Assembly: GCF_004366035.1 (NCBI RefSeq) | Contig: NZ_SOEE01000011.1 | Coordinates: 62,001-126,000, forward strand | Length of the DNA stretch: 64,000 nucleotides | DNA from: Cytobacillus oceanisediminis | GTDB taxonomy: Bacteria; Bacillota; Bacilli; Bacillales; Cytobacillaceae | Direction: 5' to 3' | In this document: positions 7,719 to 16,506 of the stretch, in pieces | How positions within the stretch are numbered: the stretch's first letter is position 1 | Layout of the letters: each line of letters opens with the position of its first letter | Notes under the pieces: generated by a model | What the model was told of the DNA's origin: nothing | The model's database searches: none | Seen by the model: only the letters and a program-made list of their open reading frames with translations | Position numbers and translations under genes: made by a program

Positions 7719-9026
7719 TTAATTATAATCGTAGTTTACGTCTATTTTTACAGAGGAATAAGCTGCTATATTTTTAGCATTTCTGAACGTGCCGTATTCA
7801 CGAATGTCCATAGAAGCATAGGTTCCTGCAGATTTCCAAGTTGTTGCCGGCTCAAAGCGAACACCATTTATAGAGCTCGATAATCCGCCAGGAGTTACTT
7901 CCCATCTTCCATAATCATATGGTTGGCTACCAATATTATTCACCTTAGGGCTATTTGACATATCGAAACTCCAAGCTGCAGAAAACGGAACACCGAAACT
8001 CAAGTTGTAAGGTGAAGAAGTATCATCATCTGGATCCCAGTCAATAATGTAATCTGAATCGTAAGGAATATCATGGTCGGATTTTAAGTATTTCGCTACA
8101 AAACCATTTGCACCTGAAATTGTTGTTTTGTCATTGACTAAGAAGTAGTCGAAACTTGAGTCGGAATCGCCAGCTTTTTCTAGTACCCAATCTGTATAGG
8201 TTCGTCCTGCTATAACCCCGTTATAATAAGCAGTTGCTGTTATACGGGTAGGACTGCTTGTCACTGGCTCGGAGTCAGCATGTACACGATTTAATCCAAA
8301 AATACTTCCCAAGGAGAACGTTTGGACTTCTATCTTTGCAGCTGTATCAGCAGAAATTTCGAGGATCTCACGAATGTAATACTCTTCGGTAGGTTCGATT
8401 TCATTTCCGGCATCATCGAATACAGATATATTAGTCACCGCAAATTTGTTCTCATTGGCTTCAACTATGGAATAGCCAACGATATCATATGAATTTTCAT
8501 CCTCTGCTGCTAATGAATAAGGATTCTGTTTTAACTTCTTACCTTCTTTTTCAGCTTTTTCTTTTTCACCGCCAAAAGTCAGGTTCAAGTCTTTAGCTTT
8601 TTCATCTTTTACTTTAACTGAAACTTCTGATATTTCCATCAGGTCTTTGTATTCATCTATTGTAACCCCGCCATAAAGATAAACCTTGGCCCCAGATTTT
8701 AACCGATTAGCTAACTGTTTTTGCAAATTTTTATCTTCTCGTACAGTTCTTACATCGGCTGCAAGCTCCTGTCCTTCTCCTTTATTGGATAATCCTATTT
8801 TCTCAGCTCTAAGAGCGCCCCTATCAAGCTGGGCTTTTACCTTTTTTAAAGTTTCATCCTTACTGAAAGCATCTAGAGTCTTTTGAATAGAAGGTGCCTT
8901 CTCTGAATAGATTTTAAGTTCAACCGGATCTGTCTGTTTTGCAGAGCCATTAAGTGCCAATGGCTGTACCAGTAGAGCAGCAAGCGCTAGTCCTGTTATC
9001 CCCTTTGCCAATGTTTTCTTTTTCAT
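7719..9026 (-). CDS. Secreted protein of unknown function
   Basis: A 435-residue protein with a good signal peptide (MKKKTLAKGITGLALAALLV, probable cleavage after NGSAK). AAGGAGG precedes the ATG. Residues ~30-185 are charged and helical (LKKVKAQLDRGALRAEKIGL). The C-terminal half (from about residue 245) is beta-rich and aspartate/serine/tyrosine-rich (DWDPDDDTSSPYN), as in many extracellular proteins. No sortase motif or membrane anchor is present, so it is probably released. The family is not recognised. It is a monocistronic unit transcribed against the prophage genes. Confidence 0.7.
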   Translation of the reverse strand: MKKKTLAKGITGLALAALLVQPLALNGSAKQTDPVELKIYSEKAPSIQKTLDAFSKDETLKKVKAQLDRGALRAEKIGLSNKGEGQELAADVRTVREDKNLQKQLANRLKSGAKVYLYGGVTIDEYKDLMEISEVSVKVKDEKAKDLNLTFGGEKEKAEKEGKKLKQNPYSLAAEDENSYDIVGYSIVEANENKFAVTNISVFDDAGNEIEPTEEYYIREILEISADTAAKIEVQTFSLGSIFGLNRVHADSEPVTSSPTRITATAYYNGVIAGRTYTDWVLEKAGDSDSSFDYFLVNDKTTISGANGFVAKYLKSDHDIPYDSDYIIDWDPDDDTSSPYNLSFGVPFSAAWSFDMSNSPKVNNIGSQPYDYGRWEVTPGGLSSSINGVRFEPATTWKSAGTYASMDIREYGTFRNAKNIAAYSSVKIDVNYDYN

Positions 9027-9272
9027 CTTTTTTCCTCCTTATAAATAAATTTACATTTATAACATAAATTACATTATCAAAATTAGTATATTAGATCCCG
9101 AGTCTTAATACCTAAATTTTTAGTGTATTTTTAAAATTAAATATATATGTATATCTGAAAAAGGTATACTATCAAGCAAATAAATAAGATACGAAATCCA
9201 TGTATTGTAGCATGTGTTTCTATCTGAAGCCATTTTTATGAAAACCTTCTCAATGGAGAGGGGCTTTCTTAA

Positions 9273-9476
9273 TTATTGTTTTTTAGTTATTTCTTCAACA
9301 GATACCCCGTAAAATTCGGCTAGCTTTTCTAAATTACCCCACTTAGGAACATAAGAATTTCGCTCATAATTACTGATAGTAATTCGAGAAACCCCTATAG
9401 CTTCAGCTACATGCTTTTGTCTCAACCTTTTCTTCAGTCTAAGTAATTTTAAGTTCTTCCCTATGTTTCCGTTCAT
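9273..9476 (-). CDS. Xre-family HTH regulator
   Basis: A 67-residue single-domain Cro/CI-type regulator. The ATG at 9476 lies behind GGGTGAT; a TTG at 9488 is the alternative start. The HTH (residues ~15-45) is clear: RLKKRLRQKHVAEAIGVSRI followed by TISNYERN, then KWGNLEKLAEFYGVSVEEIT. Such proteins are typically phage or plasmid repressors. A decayed duplicate lies at 7120-7324. Genes on both sides are also on the minus strand. Confidence 0.85.
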   Translation of the reverse strand: MNGNIGKNLKLLRLKKRLRQKHVAEAIGVSRITISNYERNSYVPKWGNLEKLAEFYGVSVEEITKKQ

Positions 9477-9562
9477 ATAATCACCCAATCGTTATTTTGG
9501 ATGCCTAAACATAATTTTTATCGATAGGGGCTCTTTTATGTCTTGGCAACTAAATTACAAGT

Positions 9563-10072
9563 TTATTCTAAACTCTCAACTGCATAATCCGCTTCTTCTT
9601 GAGTGAATTGTCCACCATGTTCTGAAGTTAATTGATCTCTGATCGCTTCTGGTGACATGCTCATTTCTTCTTGATAAGTTTTAGCTTGCTCCAAAGCATT
9701 TTTATTCCAATCAGCTTTAATATTATCAATTGCATATTGAGCAGCTTCTTGGCTAAATTGTCCACCATATTCAGAAGTTAATTGGTCAAATAATCCAGCT
9801 TTAGACAAATGAAAAGTATCCGAATAAGTTTCCGCTTGGTTTAATGCTGATTTAAATTCAGTTGGGATCTTTTTTTCTTCTTTAACCGGTTCTTCCTCTT
9901 TTGTTTCCTTTACTTCTGAAGATGCTTCTTTTGCAGCAGTTTCTTGTTTTACTTCAGTGTTTGCAGGTTCTGCAGATTCTTCTCCTCCTGAGGCTAATGC
10001 CCCTATAATGATAAATGCTACAACATAAACCCACCATTTTTTATAAAATGGCTTCTTTACTTTTTCTTTCAT
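9563..10072 (-). CDS. Ltp-like host-surface protein (probable superinfection exclusion)
   Basis: A 169-residue protein. I take the ATG at 10072 behind GGGGGAAGAAAG. An N-terminal membrane helix (KKWWVYVVAFIIIGALASGG) is followed by a Glu/Lys/Thr-rich spacer and two ~45-residue repeats (ALNQAETYSDTFHLSKAGLF and ALEQAKTYQEEMSMSPEAIR), each ending in an LTSE-GGQF-QE-A-YA pattern. This is the Ltp family repeat (host cell surface-exposed lipoprotein, PF07553). The streptococcal phage TP-J34 member blocks DNA entry of superinfecting phages. Here it has a TM anchor rather than a lipobox. An exclusion role is inferred from the family. Confidence 0.75.
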   Translation of the reverse strand: MKEKVKKPFYKKWWVYVVAFIIIGALASGGEESAEPANTEVKQETAAKEASSEVKETKEEEPVKEEKKIPTEFKSALNQAETYSDTFHLSKAGLFDQLTSEYGGQFSQEAAQYAIDNIKADWNKNALEQAKTYQEEMSMSPEAIRDQLTSEHGGQFTQEEADYAVESLE

Positions 10073-10344
10073 ACTTTCTTCCCCCTTAATTTTTTTTACA
10101 CTTAATAGTTTAGCAATATTATATGAAAAATGGAATGTATACTCCAATTTTAAAAAAAACAAGTGACCAAAAAGCGACCAAAAAGTGACTGATTAAGAAA
10201 TTTATAGATAGTTAATGATTATTTATGAATAATCTTATTTCATTAAAGCCCATTAAATCAAGGATCTTACAGTAATTGACTCTCTGTAAAAGTGCATATC
10301 TTTCAATGAAATGTTTAAGGTAGTTCTTAGAACAACTCTAACAG

Positions 10345-10690
10345 TAACCAGACCTCTATTAGCCAAAATTCCAGACAACCTTCGTATTGTTCAAGATGTA
10401 AACCAAAATCGCTGTTCAAACGGAAATATCACACTTAACACTTCTACACTAGCTGATACAGGTTTATAGATAATTGTTTATAGGTTAGGGGCTTTAACTA
10501 TTTTAAATTATTTTCAGTACTTACTAGCACAGGGAAATATGAACCAATTTCTCTAAAAGGTAATTATTACAAATTACAAAATGGGAAATTAGTTGAATTA
10601 GGGTCCCTATCTACAAAGGGGTTTACTTTCGTTGTATCTGAAAAAGATGGAGTCCAAGAAGATACCCTAATTATTAATTATAGTAATTAA
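10345..10690 (+). pseudogene. Fragments of a decayed gene
   Basis: Two short readings without starts are visible: one around 10345-10467 (TVTRPLLAKIPDNLRIVQDV) and one at about 10510-10690 (KYEPISLKGNYYKLQNGKLV... to a TAA at 10688). Both look protein-like but are isolated between stops. They may be leftovers of a phage or surface gene. I cannot name the parent. Confidence 0.35.
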
Positions 10691-10928
10691 GTGAAGTGCA
10701 ACATACAAAATAATATACGTTAATGTATTGAAGTAATATAACAAAAAAGCACTGACAGTTTTGGTACAAACAAATTGCCAAGTCCTTTTTTGTATTATTG
10801 ATAAAGATCTACTTTGGAAGATTGAGGAGTAAAAGCTTCTCAAAAAAGCACATTAATTTTTAATTTGCTCATGTTTTCCTCACTAACCTATAAGGGTGGT
10901 TTACTTCTGGTAATGTAGTACGAACAAA

Positions 10929-10964
10929 GAAAACCGCCTCATAATTAGACGGTTTTTATTTATT
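10929..10964 (+). terminator. Intrinsic terminator
   Basis: AAAACCG and CGGTTTTT around an 11-nt loop, followed by ATTTATT. Confidence 0.65.
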
Positions 10965-11130
10965 CATCATTTTGCTAAAACAGGTCGATAATGTGTATTA
11001 AAACGGGTGCCCACTTTTTGCCCATATTTGCCCATATTTCCATTTTTAAATATTATAAATGGACTTAAAAAAATCTAATAAATGTACATTCATTTTCCTT
11101 CATTTCACCATATTATCTTGTCCGATTACT

Positions 11131-11265
11131 CCACTTACTAAATGTAATGATGTAGTAGTTGACGAATTGTTATCTAATAAGGGGATACTATACGATCCAG
11201 ATATAGTTGATCGATTTATACAATTTCTTTCTAAGCGATTTACACTGCAAGCTGCTCGAATATAA
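11131..11265 (+). pseudogene. Possible HD/HD-GYP domain C-terminal scrap
   Basis: The reading DVVVDELLSNKGILYDPDIV followed by DRFIQFL resembles the C-terminal segment of HD-GYP-type phosphodiesterases (the 'G..fdP.vv..f' signature). No start or upstream catalytic HD region exists nearby, so it can only be a fragment. Low confidence. Confidence 0.3.
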
Positions 11266-11409
11266 TGGTTGAATTTAGCAAATCGGAGTGATACAATGGG
11301 ACTACAACAACGCAGTTGCTTTATAGCCTTGAAGCAACAGCCTTTCTTAAAGTTTTTTAGTGTGGGCCTTCTAAGAGATTAGGAGGCCTGAAAAAAACTA
11401 TAATAAAAC

Positions 11410-11478
11410 GGGAAAAACCCGAAACCTAATTTCCAATCAATACTACATGGTATTGTTGGTGATTACGTTTCGGGTTTT
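11410..11478 (+). promoter_or_regulatory. Attenuator-like hairpin upstream of the tad operon (copy 1)
   Basis: GGGAAAAACCCGAAAC is followed by an inner stem CAATAC/GTATTG and then GTTTCGGGTTTTTTG. CCCGAAAC can pair either with the 5' GGG (3 bp, 5-nt loop) or with GTTTCGGG to make an intrinsic terminator. The same design recurs at 19973-20027, at the other end of the operon. Confidence 0.6.
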
Positions 11479-11504
11479 TTGTTTTTTCCAGGAGTGATTT
11501 TTAA

Positions 11505-13031
11505 ATGCCTAGAAAAGTGCTTATCGCTGTGGGGGATAAATCCTATACAGACATACTGATTAATACGTTTCAGCAACATACAGAGGATTTCACCTTATCC
11601 TCCCAAGAAGTGCTGCATAGACGTTTCCTTCAAGAAATTGTTGAAATTGAAACCCCAGAAATCTTAATCATACACGATTATTACCTTGAAAGTGATTATA
11701 ACCGACAGGAATTGAAAGACAAAGAGCTCATATCATTCCTCAAAGATATGCGTATCCAGTTTGAAGACTCTTTACGTATCGTTTATTTATGCGAAAGGCC
11801 AAAAGGTGATCCTATCCTTTCAACAATAGTCAGTTTAGGGATTATGGATATTTTCAATACAAATTCATTTGATTTGAGTGTTTTTGTTGAACAGCTAAAA
11901 GCCAAACCACAATTCTCTAAAGTTGCTAAGTTCCTTTCATCAAATATTTTTTCAGATACCTCTAAAGTCAATGAAGTTGACCACCAGACCAATGAAGAAG
12001 AAATAAACGAAAATGAAAGTGAAGCTGATGAGTACCTCAACCCAGAAAAACAAAAGCAAGTTGTCCAAAAGGTAATAGAAAAGAAAGTCGTTCAAAAAGT
12101 CGTTAACAAAACCACTATAAAGAGGGACTACACTTTTCATGTACATAACCATACTGAAAAGATTGTAGGTATTCCCGTAAAGAAGAAGTTAGTGATGATT
12201 GGTAGTCCGATTGAACGAAGTGGCAGCACATTCATCTCACATCTTTTGGCAAGGTGCTTAGCGAAAATGGGCGTTTCCACTACCTATGTAGAGTCTCCAT
12301 TCTCAAAATCATATACCTATGATCGATTTTTCGGACATTTATATTCGGATGAGTACAAAAGTAAATTCTATCAATTCAGCAAGTACATAGATCCAAAGAT
12401 TAAAAGCATATATGACTGGAGCAAATCAGAAGTAGATATTATTTGCAAACACCCCACTAAAGAGCCGCTTTATCAGGAGGAGGACGTTTCATTTGATGCA
12501 CTTATCAAAGTATTGTTCTCTTCTAACTCGACAGTAACCATAATGGATGTTGGTACTGACTGGCAATACGAACTCTATCAAGATGTATTTGACATTGCTG
12601 ATCATGCTTACTTCATTCTTGAACCTGATATTCCTTTTATCCAGCATTTTGAGGAATCAAGTGAAAAATCAATTGAGTTTCTACAAAAGCAGCTTCAGTC
12701 TGATAAATCTTCATTGGTAGGAAATCGATTTGATAAAGCTCTAATGAAAAACGAATTGCTTAAGGATCTTTACCTGGAGAAAATGATAACCCATTTACCT
12801 TCTTTTCCAGTAACAGATGTGTTTCAAGCACAGTTCCAGGGATTATTCTTGAATGATACAAAAGATTACGAAAAACAATTGGAATCAAGTTTGCGGCCGC
12901 TTTTGGAAGATATCCTTCCTGGTGATTTTCTTAAGAAACAAAAGAAAGCTTCTGGAGTATTTAAGGGGCTCTTTAATAAGAAGATTAGTGTTGAAAAAGC
13001 GGAATCCAAAGGAGAGGAGACAACTGTATGA
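11505..13031 (+). CDS. tadZ: TadZ/CpaE-like protein, degenerate P-loop
   Basis: A 508-residue protein, first gene of the Tad-like operon. Residues ~1-150 look like a pseudo-receiver domain (MPRKVLIAVGDKSYTDILIN, ETPEILIIHDYY), as in TadZ/CpaE. A charged helical linker (EKQKQVVQKVIEKKVVQKVV) leads to a MinD/ParA-like domain beginning near residue 228 (LVMIGSPIERSGSTFISHLL). The deviant Walker A lysines are replaced, so ATP hydrolysis is doubtful. TadZ proteins place the pilus machinery at a cell site. A second, better conserved TadZ lies at 13809. The ATG follows CCAGGAGTG and the stop overlaps the next start by 4 nt. Confidence 0.7.
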   Translation: MPRKVLIAVGDKSYTDILINTFQQHTEDFTLSSQEVLHRRFLQEIVEIETPEILIIHDYYLESDYNRQELKDKELISFLKDMRIQFEDSLRIVYLCERPKGDPILSTIVSLGIMDIFNTNSFDLSVFVEQLKAKPQFSKVAKFLSSNIFSDTSKVNEVDHQTNEEEINENESEADEYLNPEKQKQVVQKVIEKKVVQKVVNKTTIKRDYTFHVHNHTEKIVGIPVKKKLVMIGSPIERSGSTFISHLLARCLAKMGVSTTYVESPFSKSYTYDRFFGHLYSDEYKSKFYQFSKYIDPKIKSIYDWSKSEVDIICKHPTKEPLYQEEDVSFDALIKVLFSSNSTVTIMDVGTDWQYELYQDVFDIADHAYFILEPDIPFIQHFEESSEKSIEFLQKQLQSDKSSLVGNRFDKALMKNELLKDLYLEKMITHLPSFPVTDVFQAQFQGLFLNDTKDYEKQLESSLRPLLEDILPGDFLKKQKKASGVFKGLFNKKISVEKAESKGEETTV

Positions 13032-13792
13032 AGCCGGGAGTCAAAATAGCTTTAGGAATATTCACATCCGTGGCTACTGCAGGATTTATTTTTGTATACG
13101 ATTTTTATATAAAAGATCGTATTGATTCAGCAGAAGTAGTCGTTGTGAAGGCTGGGGAAGAAATTCTTAAGTCTGAAAGTATAACCAAAAATAAGTTAGC
13201 TATAGAAAGAAGGCCAAAAGAGGCATTAATTGACGATGTGGTACTTGCACAAGATATAGACCAAATAGTGGGGCAGGACTCATCCGTCAATATCGTAGGA
13301 AACTCAATGATATCAAGTAAAATGATTGATTTTGAACAATTGATTCCCGATGAAACCGAAGGAGAAGCTATTCGCCCTATTACAAAGGAAATGATTTATG
13401 CTCAACCAGGTTCATTGCGAAGGAAAGACTCTATTGATATATATCTTGTCAATCAGGATGGAACAACGAATCTTATTACCAACGGTGCTCCCGAAGTTAC
13501 CTCTGAAACAAAGGAAGAAACAGATTCAAAAGAGGCAGAGTCTAAAGAAAAAGTTGAAAACAATACTTCAGTCAGTACTAAGCCATTCATTAAGGATGTA
13601 AGAGTGGTGTACGTAAAAGATTCCGGCAATAAAGAAGTCGTATCGGCTGCTGAAGGAAATAAAGGCGATAAGCGCTTAGATGCTACCTCTACCATCAGTG
13701 ATCTGGAAGTGATATTAAATGAAGAAGACTTTACTAAATTAATGGGTGAGGTACTTGGTAAGGGAGCCCGCTTATATATTACTTACCATTAA
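13028..13792 (+). CDS. CpaB/RcpC-like SAF-domain protein
   Basis: A 254-residue protein overlapping the preceding gene by ATGA. It has an N-terminal membrane helix (residues ~4-24) and then an extracytoplasmic SAF-like region (VVVVKAGEEILKSESITKNK, ending in the typical 'l..d.ivGq.s' piece IDQIVGQDSSVNIVGN). A Glu/Lys/Ser-rich insert (about residues 158-182) precedes a second folded part. CpaB/RcpC proteins are periplasmic or wall-zone components of Tad systems. In a Gram-positive it would sit outside the membrane. Confidence 0.7.
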   Translation: MKPGVKIALGIFTSVATAGFIFVYDFYIKDRIDSAEVVVVKAGEEILKSESITKNKLAIERRPKEALIDDVVLAQDIDQIVGQDSSVNIVGNSMISSKMIDFEQLIPDETEGEAIRPITKEMIYAQPGSLRRKDSIDIYLVNQDGTTNLITNGAPEVTSETKEETDSKEAESKEKVENNTSVSTKPFIKDVRVVYVKDSGNKEVVSAAEGNKGDKRLDATSTISDLEVILNEEDFTKLMGEVLGKGARLYITYH

Positions 13793-13808
13793 AGGAGAGT
13801 ATTATCCC

Positions 13809-14966
13809 ATGAATCTATTAGTGATATCAAAAAACTCTATATATAAAGAACGATTTGAAAAAAATGAGGAAATCACGACAGTAATCATTATGGACGAAGC
13901 AACAAAAACGAATGTTGAAATCAGTGCCATTTTATTAGATGGTGAGAATTTTGATTTAGACAGCTTGCAACAAGTAAGAGATCTATATCCGGAGAGTCTA
14001 GTCTTTTATAAACCACGTGGAGTAAACAGCGATATCATCATGCGGAATATTACCCGCTTATGTGCTGCCTATAAGGTCAAGGTCTTAAGCGAATATTCCA
14101 CAGTGGATCAAGTTGTAGATGAAATTATTAATCAGATTACAAACAAGGACGATTACCTTTCAAAAAGACTTGTCAGTTTTTTCGGTACCCATAGCGGGGC
14201 GGGTGTTTCAACTACTACCCTGAATCTTGCCCGATCACTCTCAAATAAGATAGAAGAGAAGGTCCTGGTATTAAGTTTAAACAGCTGGGATCCTTCTGAT
14301 TACTTTTATCACTATAACGGACATTATTTAAATGACTTAAAAGTTGATCTGAAGACCCAAAACTTAACACCTGCAAGGCTTTCTGAAGCGGTTTCTCATC
14401 AAAATGGGTTTTATCACCTTGCTGGAAACCGGGATATTAAGATGCAACGGTTTTACCAACCAAATGAAATAGAACATCTTATTAAAGTCGCTCAGCAACT
14501 ATTCGATGTGATTTTAATCGATGCCGGTACTCATTTTGATACCGCTCCAACGGTTCAATCCTATATATCTAGCAATTTACGCTTTTTGGTAACAAACCAA
14601 GAAGAAAAAGGTTATAGAGGTTACTTCCCTTACGTTTTCCAACAACTTATTGAGCCTACAGGTGGTGCGTCAGACGACTTTATGTTGATTATTAATCGTT
14701 TTCAACCGGCCAACACGCTAATTAATGAAAAGGCATTAGAAGAAGAGCTCGGAATGACCAAGGTAGCCACACTGCCTGATATGGGGGACCTAGGAGCGAT
14801 GGCCGCATATCAAAAGAGGCTCCTATATGATGTATCGGATTCTTATTATACAAAAAACTTAGACCTGCTATCGAATTTAATTATTTCTGAATGTAGGCTA
14901 ACCGAAAAAGAGCAGCTTATAGAAGAACGGAATGAGAAAAAGAGATTCTTTTCTTTCTTGAAATAG
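13809..14966 (+). CDS. tadZ: TadZ-like ParA/MinD ATPase
   Basis: A 385-residue protein from ATG 13809 (AAAGGAGAG upstream). An N-terminal pseudo-receiver (residues 1-~110) is followed by a MinD-type domain with deviant Walker A at ~124 (GTHSGAGVSTTTLNLARSL) and Walker B near 235 (VILIDAGTHFD). The usual first lysine is missing, as in many TadZ proteins. It should localise the Tad ATPase/platform. Two TadZ-like proteins in one operon is unusual, and they may form a heteromer. Confidence 0.8.
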   Translation: MNLLVISKNSIYKERFEKNEEITTVIIMDEATKTNVEISAILLDGENFDLDSLQQVRDLYPESLVFYKPRGVNSDIIMRNITRLCAAYKVKVLSEYSTVDQVVDEIINQITNKDDYLSKRLVSFFGTHSGAGVSTTTLNLARSLSNKIEEKVLVLSLNSWDPSDYFYHYNGHYLNDLKVDLKTQNLTPARLSEAVSHQNGFYHLAGNRDIKMQRFYQPNEIEHLIKVAQQLFDVILIDAGTHFDTAPTVQSYISSNLRFLVTNQEEKGYRGYFPYVFQQLIEPTGGASDDFMLIINRFQPANTLINEKALEEELGMTKVATLPDMGDLGAMAAYQKRLLYDVSDSYYTKNLDLLSNLIISECRLTEKEQLIEERNEKKRFFSFLK

Positions 14967-14979
14967 GAGGTGGTTATCG

Positions 14980-16506
14980 TTGAAGCAAATTGAAATGGAA
15001 TTGGGAGTCGAAAAAGAATTTAGTTCTTCTGATTGGTTGGCAGAGACCGTTCAAAAAAAAGGGTTAAAAGTGAATTACATTACAACCTTTGCGAGAAAGA
15101 GGTCCTTTAAGGATATCTGCCAAAAGGTTCGGGAGCAACTTAATGACATTATTGTAGATGAATCCGTTTCAGAATTTAACAGAGAAAAAGGAAAAGACCT
15201 CGATGAAGTACACTACAATGAAAATATTTGGTTGGAACGGCAGCATAAAGCAGTAATTGGTGATGCACAAGCCATGTCTTACTTTATTACGAAGATCAAT
15301 GAAGTTTTACAAACCGAGAATATCACCACTAATGAGTATCCTCGCTTTTATGATTCCCTTGCTGAAGCTATCTTTCATGAAGTATGGGGAGTCAGTATCC
15401 TTCACAAATGGGACAAGCTTCCGAATAGTGAAGCGGCCGTCATACGTGGAAAAGAACTTTGGCTTGATATTGATGGTCAATTTAAAAAACAAATAGAGGA
15501 ATTTGAAAATGTAGAGGCTGTTGAACGAATAAAAAGGGCTTTTACTATGAGGGTCAAAGATGCGGTTATTAATGAGCAAACACCGGAACTTGAAATAGAA
15601 AGAGAAGACGGAAGCCGTATCACTATGATCCAAAGACCAAGAGGGAAAGAAAATTACATCATGTTCCGCCGCTTTGTTGTAAAAAATATGAGTCTTGAGG
15701 AACAAGCTAATTTAGGAACTATTCTTGAAGATGATATTCCCTTGTTTCGTGCATTATCCAGGGTAATGGCAAACACCATCTTTGCCGGCCGTGTCCGGTC
15801 CGCTAAATCGACTTTTATGAAATCTATGTTGAGAGAACGGGATTCCAGCTATGTTGCTGCTGTTATGGAGAAGCACTTTGAGTTGGATTTATCCAAGCAA
15901 TTTAAAGACCGGCTTATCTTTGAAATTCAAGCCAAAGAAGGCGATCTCCACCATGCTGTCCCAAGACTGCTAAGAATGGAGCACGACTATATCATTGTTG
16001 GAGAAATACGAAGTCTTGAAACTGAAGGCTATCTCCAAGCTTGTGAACGTGGGGAAAGGGGAGCATTTTCGACCTATCACCTTACATCTGTAGAAAATGT
16101 GGCACCGCAGATTACCCGACATATTTTAGATGAGTTTCCGAATCGGAACTTTGCAAATGAATTGGAACGTGTAGCGCGTAATATTGACATTATTGTAACC
16201 ATGAGCGCGGATCGAGATAGGAGAAGAAAGCGAGTTATTGGAGTCACCGAAATCATTTGGGATGAAGATAAAAGGGCTCACCGGACACAAGATTTAGTTC
16301 GATATAGTCCTGTAACAGATAAATATTACTACTCTTCTAATATCACAAAAGATTTATTGACTCTTATGGCAGCTGAAAGTCTAGAAGATACAAAAATTCT
16401 CATTAAGCATTTAAAAGATAAAGAAAAAAAATCACCAATGAAGGATTACTTAAAAATAAAGGATCAAATTATAGATACTCTTTTGGGAGAGAATCTAGAT
16501 GGATAG
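14980..16506 (+). CDS. tadA: TadA/CpaF-type secretion ATPase
   Basis: A 508-residue ATPase starting with TTG 10 nt after TAGGAGG. The C-terminal RecA-like domain has a P-loop variant near residue 270 (FAGRVRSAKSTFMKS instead of GGTGSGKTT) and a Walker B/Asp-box near 335 (HDYIIVGEIRSLETEGYL), followed by the His-box-like GAFSTYHLTS. These are the marks of type II/IV-pilus secretion ATPases of the TadA/CpaF branch, which power both extension and retraction. The G-to-R/V changes in the P-loop are unusual, but the catalytic Lys-Ser pair is kept. It overlaps the TadB gene by 8 nt. Confidence 0.85.
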   Translation: MKQIEMELGVEKEFSSSDWLAETVQKKGLKVNYITTFARKRSFKDICQKVREQLNDIIVDESVSEFNREKGKDLDEVHYNENIWLERQHKAVIGDAQAMSYFITKINEVLQTENITTNEYPRFYDSLAEAIFHEVWGVSILHKWDKLPNSEAAVIRGKELWLDIDGQFKKQIEEFENVEAVERIKRAFTMRVKDAVINEQTPELEIEREDGSRITMIQRPRGKENYIMFRRFVVKNMSLEEQANLGTILEDDIPLFRALSRVMANTIFAGRVRSAKSTFMKSMLRERDSSYVAAVMEKHFELDLSKQFKDRLIFEIQAKEGDLHHAVPRLLRMEHDYIIVGEIRSLETEGYLQACERGERGAFSTYHLTSVENVAPQITRHILDEFPNRNFANELERVARNIDIIVTMSADRDRRRKRVIGVTEIIWDEDKRAHRTQDLVRYSPVTDKYYYSSNITKDLLTLMAAESLEDTKILIKHLKDKEKKSPMKDYLKIKDQIIDTLLGENLDG

